Shown here: positions 47,237 through 59,900 of the stretch, one piece after another | Layout: each line of letters begins with the position of its first letter | How positions within the stretch are numbered: position 1 is the stretch's first letter | Program-made: the position numbers and the translations under genes | Notes under the pieces: generated by a model | Told to the model about the DNA's origin: nothing | The model's input: the letters and a program-made list of their open reading frames with translations, nothing else | Database searches by the model: none | Source of the DNA: Theristus sp. LFF4_11 | Lineage: Eukaryota; Nematoda; Chromadorea; Monhysterida; Xyalidae | NCBI GenBank assembly: GCA_030248135.1 | Contig: JASANC010003403.1 | Coordinates: 1-64,000, forward strand | DNA length: 64,000 nt | Direction of reading: 5' to 3'

Positions 47237-50200
47237 ATGCTGTCGAGCAGCGCCAGTGCAAGCGCCCTCAAGCGCCGCAAATCAAGTGAACGTTTGGAGG
47301 TCGAAGAAAAATCGGACGACGGCTCCATTCCAGATGTGCTAAATCGAGCAACCGTTTTACCACCGTGCGTAAATCTTAAATGGTTTTTACACTGTCTCGG
47401 TAGGCTATTTATTGGCTGTTTACATAAGATCGTCTTTAAAGGCGTTGACTAAGGTACATTGTACGTAATCGCCTGCAAGAGATGCATGTTATCGGTGATC
47501 GTAGATTTGTAATGAAATGATAAAGTTTACATGGTAGTTTAGACGTCTCTGCAGTGCAAAATGACGTTTATATGTACATATGTAAATACAAAGTGTTGTT
47601 GTGGACGTGACATTCTGCTATCGCGTCCGATGCTTCTCGTGTTTTTCATTGCATTGCACATGTGCACTTCCAAATCAGATGATCAGCAACACATGAGCGG
47701 GTATAATCTAACAATGGTAACTAGTATTGTCCACTACTTTTTAAACTCTACAATTGGCTACTTGCCCTTTCATTAATGCCAGAAAGCAGCCGTACGGACC
47801 GACGGCATCGAAGAGCAAATCCGTCTGCTCGATTCCATCGTCCGAGTCGCATTTTCACGTCAAGCGAGAAATTTCGACCATTTCTGAAGACTCCGCTGAG
47901 GTGGCGTTTTGTGAGAATGGCAATCAACGTGAGAAGATGGACGACGACGATGTGTTTGCGAAAACCTCTGCAGACACATGCCCGCCTGCAATGTTGAATT
48001 CAATGGCTAGATCGCAATCCGCCGGTTCTCTGAATCAAACACGACAGCAGCGCACCAAGTTAGTGTCTTCTTTACATCACATTTGTATGTTGAGAAAATT
48101 TATAGGTGGCGAAAACGGATCCAGCGGATTGCAGATCGAAAACGCAGAAGCCACCGCCTAAGATGCAGAATGCGGCACGTCAGGTGATCGCGATGCGTCA
48201 ATTACACCGGCGTACGCAAGCCAACAACGACAATCACAATGCTGTGCACAAGAAAGTCAAGGACGGTTCGAGTCGAAAGCGAACAATGATGCAGCGCGTT
48301 CTGCCGCACAGCATTCCGGTGTTCGCAACAGTGGTCGACTGGGCGTCCTCAGCCGCCTCATCAGACAGCAGCAATTCCGACAATTCCAAACGTAAATCGG
48401 GTAACACGATGTGCAGCCGTAAGTCAGTGTCGTCGCTGGGGCCGTTCGTCGACTTCATTCACTTCAACATCAGCGGCAAACGATTCACGCTGCCGCGTCT
48501 GGCGATCACCAGCCGCCCGATTGGCTATCTGTATCAGTTCGCGAGCAAGTCGCACTCGGAGCGTCTGCTCGAGGCGGGCGCCTACTTTGCCGACGCCGAC
48601 GAGTACTACTTTGCGCGTTCGGCCGCCTGTTTCGAGTCGGTCGCAAACTTCTACATCACCGGTCAGCTGCATCGTCCGCTGTTCGTTTGCAAATGGGAGT
48701 ACCGAGTTGAAATGGAGTTCTGGGAGATGCCGACGTCCGTCTTGTCAAAGTGCTGCAAGAAGAAGGTTCCCGAGAATCTGAAGTACGACGAGCTGCCGAT
48801 CGGCAACGACGATGACGAAGACGAAAAGTCCGGTACGATCTTCGGTGTGTATGACTGTTCATCTAATGTACTCATGCTCTCATTGGATTTGTAGCCTGGA
48901 GTGTCTTCAAAGTTTACTTAAAAGCTGTCAACTTTGAAGACTCCCCCAAGAATATTTTCTGCTTCCTTTTTTCTTTTATGCGCTTCTTTTCTTTGAGTGA
49001 TAAAACACAATAGGAGTAATTCTGAACTGATAAAGCTTGTGTCAACGATTCTTTATCGGGAAATATGTCGGCTTATTTTTGTTCTATGACATGAGTTACA
49101 ATCTCTATTGTGTACAATTTTTAAATTGTTTAAAAGTGTTTTAGCTTGTTTCAGCGTTTATTTTAGAGCTAGACTGGGCGCCAGACAAAGAATTCGCGGA
49201 AATCCGTTGTGGGCACGTTCGCCATGTGTTACACAAGTTGCTTGACCGGCCGAACAGCTCACAGTTGGCGCGGTTTATTATGTTCCTATCAATCGCTTGT
49301 ATCGCTTTGTCATTTACCGGCATGCTACTCTCAACGCTGCCCGATTTACAGGTTTGTTATTATTCTTGATGTACATATGTATTTAAAAATAGCCTTGATG
49401 TCATTACAATTGCGCAAGAAATAATGAAGAATTGAGAAATTAATCTGAAGCCGATTGTTTGCACGACATTGTCATTCATGTTGTTGTTTACTGTTTTTGA
49501 TCTGCTCCTAGGTGTGCGGCGACCAGCCAGTGGAGCATGCTGATGCGTTTCAAGTACACGATCATCACGAAGAGTCTCTCAATTCTTCTCAATTATTCAA
49601 TGTCACCAGCAACAATTTTACTGCCAGCTCATCCGTGATATCAGCAGCAAATGTCAGCACTACTGTACCTGCAACTAACAATTTCGTTGCAAATACGATT
49701 CAGAATGTTCCAAGTAAAAATGACGAAACCGTTCGTTTACCAACATCGAACAATTCGAGTACTTATGGAGAATCAGCAGCTGAAATGGTTGATATGGGTC
49801 ATTGCGACAAAGAGCCGGTTGCTTGGCTTCGAGTAAGTGTAGAAATGGTGATGGCTTGTATGCTGTATGATTGGTTTTTTCTTCAAAAACTTGAATACTA
49901 TGCCTTATGCATTTTTTGCTCAAGTCTAACAAAGTGTTTGACGATCCTCCATTTTCACGTTTCGGTACTATTCCATCATCCACATTTTTTGTTTCAGGTG
50001 CTGGAATGGGCGACAGTGTGTTATTTCACACTTGAGTATTCCATGCGTTTCATGGTAGCGCCTCGGAAGTGGTCGTTCTTCAAGTCACCATTGAACGTGA
50101 TCGACTTCATCGCGATCTTGCCATTCTGGCTGGAGCACCTGATCCGCTGGCTCCTACCGCTTCTCGGATTCGTCGACGCCAGCTCAGAGAATCTGCGTCT

Positions 50201-50733
50201 GATCGCCAAAGTGACGCTCGGTTTCCGCATCATGCGATTACTTCGAATCTTTCGCGTGCTCAAAGTGGCGCGCTACAGTGCCGGCTTGCGAATGTTCGCG
50301 AACGTGTTGCGCAAATCGTTGGCGCAACTGTTGACGGCGCTGCTGGTCGCGTTCATCACGCTGTTGCTCTGTTCGTCTGTGGTCTATCAGCTGGAGAATC
50401 TGGCGACGGAGCCGAACGAGCAGTTTGCGACCATGTTCGACTCGATGTGGTGGTGTGTTGTGTCGATGTCCAGTGTCGGCTACGGCGACATCACGCCGGT
50501 CACTGTGTGTCAGTGCAGTTATCTGTTTTGTGAATTTTTGCTATTTTCTTCCGTTTTCTGCTTTTCCTGTTTCCTTCTTTTTTGTTTCTCCTAACCCATT
50601 TTAATACAGTTCTTTTTCAGTAGGAAAACTAGCCGCGAGCGCAACAATCATCGCAGGGATCATGGTATCAGCGTTGCCTGTTTCGATTCTTGTGCAAAAC
50701 TTTGGCGACAGTCTTACGGAAGAAATTGAATGA
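47237..50733 (+). CDS. Voltage-gated potassium channel, divergent non-Shaker Kv subunit
   Basis: Seven exons: 47237-47368, 47790-48058, 48135-48844, 49167-49351, 49512-49832, 49998-50508, 50621-50733 (746 aa). Small choices remain at 47787/47790, 48058/48106 and 48832/48844. A basic N-terminus is followed by a T1 domain (about 237-345) with a perfect HX5CX20CC zinc motif, a mark of non-Shaker Kv channels. S1 (RFIMFLSIACIALSF) is followed by an expanded Asn/Ser-rich S1-S2 loop with several N-glycosylation sequons. S2-S3 has FTLEYSMRF and NVIDFIAILPFW, and S4 FRIMRLLRIFRVLKVAR. The pore is SSVGYGD, S6 ALPVSILVQNF. T1 assembles four subunits in the plasma membrane. PVS replaces PVP in S6, and the C-terminal tail is very short. 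Confidence 0.88.
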
Positions 50734-53700
50734 TAACGTATTTTTTGGATCTCCTGGTATCTTGCTTTGCTTGCTACACAGTTTTTTGACTTCTAAAAAG
50801 TTTTTGCTTGTAACTCTGGTGCCTTTGTTGGGTGCGTTTCTTGACGCAGAACTAGAATGTTTTCTTTTCGGTTGTACTCAGTATTCATTGCTTTCAACAA
50901 TGGACGATTTTTACTTATGCTTCACTTCCGCTACAATTGTTGACACAATGACTTGTCCAGATTCGATTATTGACGCGTTTTTGTTTCAGACACGCGTCTG
51001 AAATTCTCTGTGTTCAACGAATAAAGAAGAACGTGTGTTTTGCGCCGCTGAACACTGTTAAAAACAAGAAAAAATGAACATAAACCAACAAGCACCTGTC
51101 CGCATTTTCCCTCCTCCTCGCTAACACACTCTGATGTTAGGAATGCAGGCGTTGACTTTCTCTCCAGCGCACTTCCAATTTGTCATCATTTATGGCACAT
51201 GCGCAGACGTGTGGTAAACCAAATAACGAACCACTCGCGAAAATTATGAAATTTGAGAAGGCTTATGCTGGTGTTCTTGCTTTGCGCTGTTTTTTTTCAT
51301 GTAATTTCCACACACACTGACAAGACTTTGTTTTACACTTACTAAAATTTTGTTCGAGTTTTTTGTTGTAAATTCGCTTTTTTTCCAAAAAGATTTTTTA
51401 GAAAGATTTACACAGTGTGCTAAAATCCATTGCTTTTTTGTGTTCCTTTTCAAATTTTATTGCATAAGGCGGTTCTGGATAAAATGATATTGATGATTTT
51501 TTAAGAAATTTGTGAGCGGAAAAAATGCTAGCATTTAGTTGAAAAATACATGTAGCCGTGGATCGTGGTTTTTGGTACTAATGGATTCTAATGGATAACT
51601 TGGGAACTTGATTGCTCCTGTCTCTTAAGATTTCAATGATTACAGTAGTTTTTGTTGTTAGTTTTAAAGCCTGCAAATAGAGTGAAAGTTTTTTTTTCAA
51701 AAAATCAATGTGCTTGCGTGCGTGTGGGTGCCGCGCAGTATTTGTAGTTTTGACGTCTTGTTTTATACTTTTCAACAATTTTAATGTTCAGGTCCATTGC
51801 TGATTTCAATTGCTTTAGCGATTTTCTGCATTAAGAGAATATTTGGTTTTTGTTCGTTTTGCATTATTTTTCGCTGGAAATGAAAAGTGTAGCCTCTGCA
51901 GTGTTCGCTTGTTACATTGATTATAGATTTGATGGGAAAAAATATAAATTTTTTTCGAATATCGCTTCCGAGCAACGTTAGTCGGGCTTTCAAAGCTTCC
52001 CTAAGTTTGAAAAGCTCATCAGCACACATGCGCAACGCAGTGCACTGCACATGCAATTTGGAGCGACAAGGATGGGCGCTGCCTCACACTTGGCATGATC
52101 AAATAAACAGCAGGCAAGCAAAATGAAATTGTATTTTAAAAAATAGCTTGTGGCGCGCGTCTGCAGACCAGCCGCTGCCGATTCGCACGGGTATCACACA
52201 TAACCGAATAATCAGACCTAACAGACGGGTTCCAGCGGCGGAGACACACGCGATTATTCACACCCGACACCAGCCAGTTTTACCAGAATCATTTTCACAC
52301 ATCGAGCGATGCAATAATTGGTGGATAATAATTTTTACAGTTTCACTTGTTTTTTTTGTATTTTCCCCGTGAACAGTGGTCGTTTGTTTTCCGTTGAAAG
52401 AAGTTTATGTGTTTCGCTTTGATCGCGGGCGTTCCACCGCCGTAACGCTCATTTGCGCCAATCAGATCGCGTTTTCATGCTGTCCTCACACATCACATTG
52501 TTTTCGCTCGCTCACGGTGGCTCTTCTGATAAACCATAAAGGCTGGAACATAAAATTCCGTAATCCAATTTTATCGCAGGAGATTCTGTTTTCACATTTT
52601 CATGCACTTTTGTTAATATTGCTGCACTTTTTATAGTGTACTGTTTAGGTATTTTTGAAATTGCTTCACCTTCTCCTTTATTTTTTACTTACTTTTTTTC
52701 TTCTGTATTTTCTTGACTCTGAACTTTGAAAGCTGTCGACAAGTTGTCTGGCAGTGTTAAACAACTGCAATGAGGTTGACACGTAAGAACATTTTGTTCT
52801 TTTGAAACTATTGGTGTATTCATGAAGCAGTATTTAGTGACCGCGTAGCTATAACACAGCTACGCGTCACCAAATATTGTTTCATGAATGCCGCTTTAAA
52901 AAAGAGACAGATGATTTTCAAGTGTCTCGAACAGTTTTGTTGTTCTCTTTAAGCCAACCTTGGACCCACAGCCACACGATAACAGGAGAACGATAGGAAA
53001 GCATGGTTAGCCAAAAAACTAATTACAGTCAATACTCTCGAAGTGTTTATGCAAGGCGGAGCGCATAACCTGCTACTACAGCACAAAAACGTCAGCCACA
53101 AAAAAACTGCCACTGAATATATATTTAGTTCAATTTTAACATGCTCAGTAGACCACATGAATTTCATGTTTTCCATACATTTTCCGTGGTCACAACACAC
53201 TTTGCGTAATTTATGATGCTTGAATGTCTCGTGAAATCTTCCACGAATAACTGGAAATGCTCGTGTGGGCACAGCGTGACTTTTTCTAATTTTAATCAAA
53301 TATGGTGAGCACTGGAAAAACCAATTGGATTTTTTTCAATTTCCTCAATTTCGCAGATGAAGTTTATTGCACCGATGCGCCACATAAATTTTGCCCCGTG
53401 AAAGCATGTACACGATAAAGCAAACCCACGTCAATGATTTTTAATGCTGGATTTTATTCAAGTCTTTCTAAGTTTTCTTCTTCAAAAGCTATGTTTTTTG
53501 AAGAGCTCTCTTCATGAATGTTCTGGTTGGGAAGACAACAGCTTTGCATGCAGGTACAAGTGCATTGTACGCAGTTTTGTTCAGTTTTATCATCTGTTTG
53601 TTAAGAGCTGCAAACTTGAACAAAGCACCAGAGGACCAACCGAACTGTACTGTATATCGTCGTGGTACCCAAGTGCGGTTCAGTTTGGAAGGCTCGACTA

Positions 53701-53965
53701 CACTGCTTGTCGTCTTCATAATATCAATCTTAATCATTCTTCTTATCTCTTTATTTCTGAGCAGCTGTGAAACTGCGTGTTCAATTCAAAGTAACAGGGT
53801 TTTACAACAACCGTTTTTTGTGTTGTTAGACTGTTCCCACATGAAGAAGTTGTTCTTTAAGTGTGAAAAATTTGAATTTGGGGATAACGTACCATTTTTT
53901 TCCTAACAACTACTTTTTTGAATTTTAGGTTTTCAGCTTAATAATCCAACTTCACTACTTTAACG
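50734..53965. other. No gene recognised between the two Kv genes
   Basis: AT-rich sequence. A GC-richer patch at 52148-52310 has one open frame (QPLPIRTGITHNRIIRP...) but no start or splice support; it could be promoter or 5' UTR of the next gene. A 130-codon frame at 53514-53906 contains a hydrophobic segment but has AT-rich composition and no domain. A compact hairpin lies at 52818-52889. Confidence 0.45.
52818..52889. repeat. Short perfect-stem hairpin
   Basis: ATTCATGAAGCAGTATTTAG and following bases to 52850 pair with 52858-52889, with three mismatches and one bulge over 32-33 nt and a 7-nt loop (ATAACAC). It may be a tiny inverted-repeat element or a stable RNA hairpin in the flank of a channel gene. 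Confidence 0.6.
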
Positions 53966-56900
53966 ATGATTCGTAAAGCGTCATCGCGCCCACCGCCGGT
54001 GCAACGCAGCATTACGCCGCCTTCACGCAAGAAAGCCAGCATGTCAGCGTTACAGTATCAGTTTCAGGTTGGACTTATTTTCTAGCCTGAAAACAAATTA
54101 GTGCCGTTGCTTAAAAACTGTTTTTTTGTATGTAGATAAACTACGAAATTGAGAAAAAATTCTTTGGAAAACACACTTGCGAGAACGTATTCGTTCACAG
54201 TTGTTTGACACGGGCACTGAGATTGAATTCATGTGAGTGACATGCCAGGCGTAACAGTTGTTGAAAAACGAAAAGCGTTATGAAATAAACTTTTAGGATA
54301 CCGGCGGCAACACTGGCATCAGCAGTCTGTTCAACCGTCGTACAACATCTTTTGCGACTACAGAACTGCTGACAGACACGCAACGCAACAGGCAACCGGG
54401 TTTCTCGTAAGTGATCAAGTGCAGCAGCAAACGTTAAATGATTAGTGTTTAAATTTGGTTTCGTTTGCCCGTAAATAGTTTGTTCATATACATTGTAGGT
54501 ACATATGTACGAATGTTAATTGCTTCCTCTTATTCTACATCCATGGACCATGTCACGACCATGACGCAAACCTGAACTGTCATATGAACTGTAAATTGTA
54601 TCAGCTGAGACGTAGGAGAGGCGTTTTCAAACTTACAAAATTAAAAGATACAGCATGTGAACATAAAGTCGTAACTTTGTTTTTGAGCAAACGGTTCATT
54701 AATTTTTCAGAACTTTGTTTTCACTTTTTGGACAATCAGTATTTGTTGACGAAACAGTCGTAGTTTTACGAAGAGCAAATACCGTCCACTGGGACATCAG
54801 CAATGTTAGCGAACAAGTGCACAGTACATCCTATTGCTTTGAGGCTTTATTTTTTTGGTCAGCTGTATTTTCGAAATCTTTCCTTCGCTGGATTTCTTTT
54901 GCAGTTTATTTGTTACGCCGTTAACCAACACGCCCCTTTCTTTGTTCATCTACTTTCATTTAGTTTCTTTAGGATCTTGAAAAGCGTTCCACTTAAATTT
55001 ATGACGTTATCTTTTGGCGAATGTCCTCTGAACGCACCCACTGCCTGCACCGCATCAAAATTTCGCAAATAAAAAATGCAATGTGGCACCGTGCACGCAT
55101 TACACCGTGTGCTTGTCGGATCACTTTTTGGTTTTTTCCTCGGTTTTTCCGTGTAATATGACTAAATATATGGTTCGGTTTTCCAAAAAAGATGTTTCCA
55201 ATTTTGAACAAAAGTACTCTGCAGCTGACTAAGCCTGAATATTTGATTTCGATGATGTTCTTTTCTGTTCTCTCTGTTTTTATTCGGCCGCAAAGCGGGC
55301 TCTAGGTTACTATCAATAACAATGTACTCTTTGAACAACTTCGCTTCTTCTTTAGTATTTGGTTTTACCCACCGTTTATGCATCTCATTTTCAAATAACG
55401 ATTCAAACATCCATTATCATTCTGTGTAGTAAGCAGGGGCCGAATAACCGAGCCGTATCATTTCAACGTCTTGTTTTAAGCTAGAGACCAGTTTGACTGG
55501 AAATATCTTATGTACATACATGGCTTACTATGGTCATCAGACACTGTGTCCGTTTTTCACTGGATGATTCGCAATACGCTGTTACGAAATATGGCTTGGT
55601 AAAAGTTTGAAATTGTTTTTGGGCAACTAGGTTCAATAAAGTTGACATTTTATAAATAGAACGAAAAACCATGAAAGCAAAAACAAGAAAAAGGATGGGG
55701 AAAGACTAAACACTGAGACATACAGCGGGAACAGGGTACAAATTCAAGTTCTCTTGTCTTGTAGTTTTAATAACACACATAGATCAGCTAGGTTTCTATC
55801 TTAAATCTTTTGCAACGCAAGCAAAGAAGGCCATAACTCTTTGAAAGTGTTGCAAATTATCTCATGGACATTGAAATAACAGTATCTCTGGTTGTTAGCT
55901 GAATAAAATGTTTGACACTTCTGTTCGTGTAATTGTTTGGTAATGACATTTATGGAAGCAATTTCAAGTTTCAATCCAAGGCTGCTGATGACACATAGAC
56001 TTAAATCTTCTTAGATATAATCTGCTCGGTTCACGCACTTATATGCGACATACAGTACATGTATCCGTATGTAGATACCAACATGTACAGGGTGATTCAA
56101 AAAAACTATACGATAAGAATCGGCTCTAGCTCGTCAACGAATGGATGGTTTGGACTGAAATTTTAGCCAAGCATCACATAAAACTTATTTTTGTGTTCAA
56201 ATTTCAGACAAATTGCTCACCCTATAATGAATGCGAAACGTAATGGTGAAAACGCGAAAAATATTGAATTTTCGCGCTAAATACTATGCACTGCGCTTAG
56301 CGCACGTCCACCGTAGCTGCGCTAGAAGTACTGGTTGGCGGGCTATTTCTTACCGTGTAGTTTTTTTAATCACCCTGTACAATGTACAAATGCAGTTGTA
56401 TGACCAGAGAGATTTTGGCATTCTACAACATCCACATTACGCATACATTGTGTCCTTGCATGTTTGTTTATCTTCTGATTGCTAAAAAACGTACGTATTC
56501 TTGCTGTTTGTGGTCCTCAAAAATATCTTTCGACATGTAAATTCTATTTTGTGCATAATGCAAATACATACATGTGCACGCTCTGAAAGCTAGCGTAATG
56601 ATATACAGAATGCTACGTGTATAAACCTCCAAAAAGCAAAAAATCGGTCTTGAACTCAGGATAGATTCAATTTTCCGCTGACTCCAGTAGTTTTTCTGTT
56701 CGTAGCTGTAGCGCCATAGCTTTATGTGCATATTTTATATTAGTATACTGCAGCCACTGATCTCTGAAATACATATCCAACTGACAAGGCGCATTTACAC
56801 ACACTTTTTTGTTCTTCAGCTGTTTCGAATGATGGCGCCGCCGAATTTCCAGCCTTTGCGGTATTTTTATTGACTTTGACAGAGTATCCTCTTACGCATT

Positions 56901-59900
56901 TTCCGTTTTAATGAACCCTTCCATATTTGATATACTTAGATGAAGCCTGGAGCTGAAAGAAAGACAGACGCAGAACGGAGGTGTCAACAACGTTTTTGAC
57001 TGAAGCCCCATTTACAATGTACTTCAACGAAAACTTAGCTACGCCAGTTTTCATTTTGTTGTTTTTTCAGTCCACAAGAAGCGTGTTTCATTTTCACGTC
57101 AGTGTGAATATATTATATGCGGATGTTGGTTTCAAAAAATAACGTTCGCTTATATTGTTTCTATAATTTGTGCGAAAATCTGTCGCAAATCAAACTTTTA
57201 CAAAAAACGCAAGGAACACGCTGAAGCTTGTTGATTAGTTGGCGCATTGATCGTTCAACAATGTGGGCACGTGTATGGCTCACATGGACTCACTAACGGG
57301 CGATTCAAACCCGCTGCGCCGTGTTTCGCAACTTTACCCAGCCGAATTCAATCATCCAAGCCGAAAACTGACCACAGCTGAGCGAATTGTGAAAACACCG
57401 ACACGTCAAATGTAAAATGGCCTTTTTATATAGATCTTCTAACCATGTGGAATTACATAGAACAGTTTTTGGTGTGGTTTGTTTCAACTAACTGCCTGGC
57501 ACTTAATAGGGACCAGATGCCTTTGAAATCCTGTATGTGAAATATCTTATCAACTGAACTGATCTGTCTTCAATTTGTGTGCTTGTCTAACGTTTCTATT
57601 GGTTCGTAACAGTACTCAATTCAGTAGTCAGAATGATTATCGCTTGAAAGTTTTTTCCAATGTTTTTGAAATTTCAAAAAAAATCGTAATTTTTTTGAAA
57701 AACCGATAATTTGCAGAACCGTTCAGAAACTCGTTCTAACACTCGTTAAGTGGACGTAGAAGATCTGCACACTTTGAAAATGCTGAAGCGCATCAGCTGG
57801 TTTTTATTTTGTCGACTATTTTTTCCGACATTTTCGCTTGTAATTTCAAGTGTCTTGTTCTGAAAAACAGATGTAACAACTTCAGATTGTATATATGAAC
57901 GCATAATCTTGCTGTTCTTGTCAGTGTGTGCATGTACATATACAACGTGCATACAATGTAAATAAAGAATGTGCTTTTGGTCAGATGAAAAAAGCACAAC
58001 ACTAAATCGTTTGATTTTCTTCGCGTGACGCCAATCATACTTCTCTGCTCTGAATACCAGTGTAACGATGTTCCGTCTTTTTTCGATGTCCCCAAATGTT
58101 TAGCAGTTTGTGGCGCTGCCGCGTTTTGTTAAAGAATTAGCGTTCAGCTGAAATGTGCTGCATTTTGTATGTGGCGCCTTTTTGAACATTTTTTCATCAC
58201 GTTGAATAAGTTGCATACACTATATTAGCTCTTTGACGACTGAGGTAAATTTATTGACTCTCAGTTTCATGTAACTGTAGTTTCCTAATTTTGTTGGTTT
58301 ATTAGTTTTTGGTTTTTTAGTATTCATTCGATTTCAGACAAACTTAATTTTTGGTTGAAAATTAAAAAAGTGCAAGCAGTTTGTTGAAAGACGAAAGGTT
58401 GAAATTTGCTTTTTTCTGTTACCGCCTTTTTCTACCGTTGATCTGAGGAAAACATTGTGAAACGTTACTTTCGGTAATGTCAAATGAAACTACTTTAAAA
58501 ACATTGTTTGATGACGCACACAAAGAGGGTTGTTCGCAAAAACAAAGTATAGTAAAACGGCAGTAATTTATAACTTTATTGAGAAAGTAGATTTCTGAAT
58601 GTGGGGATGTGCCATCTGCTAAACGAACAGCAAGCAGCTATGCATCTCAGATGTTTCTAATGGTGCAGGTTTTACCAATAATTTATTGGCGCTCTTTTTT
58701 TAAAGTCCCACAATACAAGTATCTATTTCGTTGCAAAAGCTGTTCATTCGAAAAAGTGCGATTATTTACACAACAGCATGTAAAATGTGACTGGTCTTTA
58801 CTTTGTACCCCAAGTGTTTTTGCTCCACGTACATTCTAAATTTTTTGTTTCACATAAATTTTAAATTTTAAACATTGTTTTCCCATCACTATGTTACCCA
58901 TCTAACTGTCAAAAAATCTATCATGGAGGAGTTCCGCATAAATACTTTTTTTGTTTAACACTACATTCCTAGCATAATGTTCAAAAAATTGCACATTTCC
59001 AACCTTTTAAGCGTCGATGAACGGATGATTAAAAAGAAAAGGATTACTATTGTCGTACTCTTCCGGAAACAACACACTTCCGCAGCGCGAAATTTTCTTC
59101 AACTTTACGAAAGGAAAAAAGTCAAATTTGTATAAAACAGTAACTTTACCAACTCAAACTTAAAAATACTGTTTTTATCAGCAGCTGATCGTCGGTTGAG
59201 CAACAAATATCTGATTTAGAGACATACTTTTTTAAGTGCCTGTTTCTTTTCAATAGTGTTCGGCTGTGTGTGCTCTTGGACGAACAGTGGGAATTTTCGT
59301 ATTTAGTGAACAGCATTGACATTTTGTGGTGGAACACCGTACTCCTAAACACATTCATTGTCGTGTGTGTACACTTCACACAATCTCTGCTGTTGCGCCC
59401 CTATTATGAAAAAGTGAGAGTTTCCGCCGACAACGTTGCCTCGATAGTTTTTTTTAAACAATACTGTACCGTTTTTGAAAACAGCCACACGAAAGTATTG
59501 GATTTCAACTTGCCGCGCTATATGTTGCATAGAAAATACGCACACTTGTCACGAAATCATATACATTCCAAAAACGCTTTGCTGATTTTTACGGCGGTTC
59601 TTCTGTTTTGTTTTCTGATGATAAATTAGACGCAGGAACCTGACGCGTTGCTCTGCTGTGCAGTAGTGTTTCAGCTGATTTTTTTCAGCAAAGTCAACAT
59701 TATCTCTCACTCAGCGACGGAAAATCTCGTACTATTGCTTTTCAAGCTCTCTGAAATTGTTCTGTTCTTTCACATTTTGAACGGGATACGATCACCACAC
59801 TACTGAACATTCTCAAACTTTGCAATCGAGGCCCTTTTGTAATATTACTGTTTGTATCGGTGACCGACATCCATGATTTACATCGGAACATGATCGCAGG

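Noticed and set aside
50069..50533. 154-codon plus-strand frame
   Set aside because: It is a shifted frame over the S2-S6 exon of the Kv channel.
52148..52372. GC-richer open frame between the Kv genes
   Set aside because: Its product matches nothing I know and no consistent exon borders were found; it may be 5' UTR or promoter.
53514..53906. 130-codon frame with a hydrophobic segment
   Set aside because: AT-rich composition, no splice or start support and no recognisable family; a chance frame is more likely.
54140..54232. Extra exon of the second Kv gene (RERIRSQLFDTGTEIEF)
   Set aside because: It looks protein-like and has a strong donor, but including it breaks the phase. Joining 54067 directly to 54297 keeps the frame.
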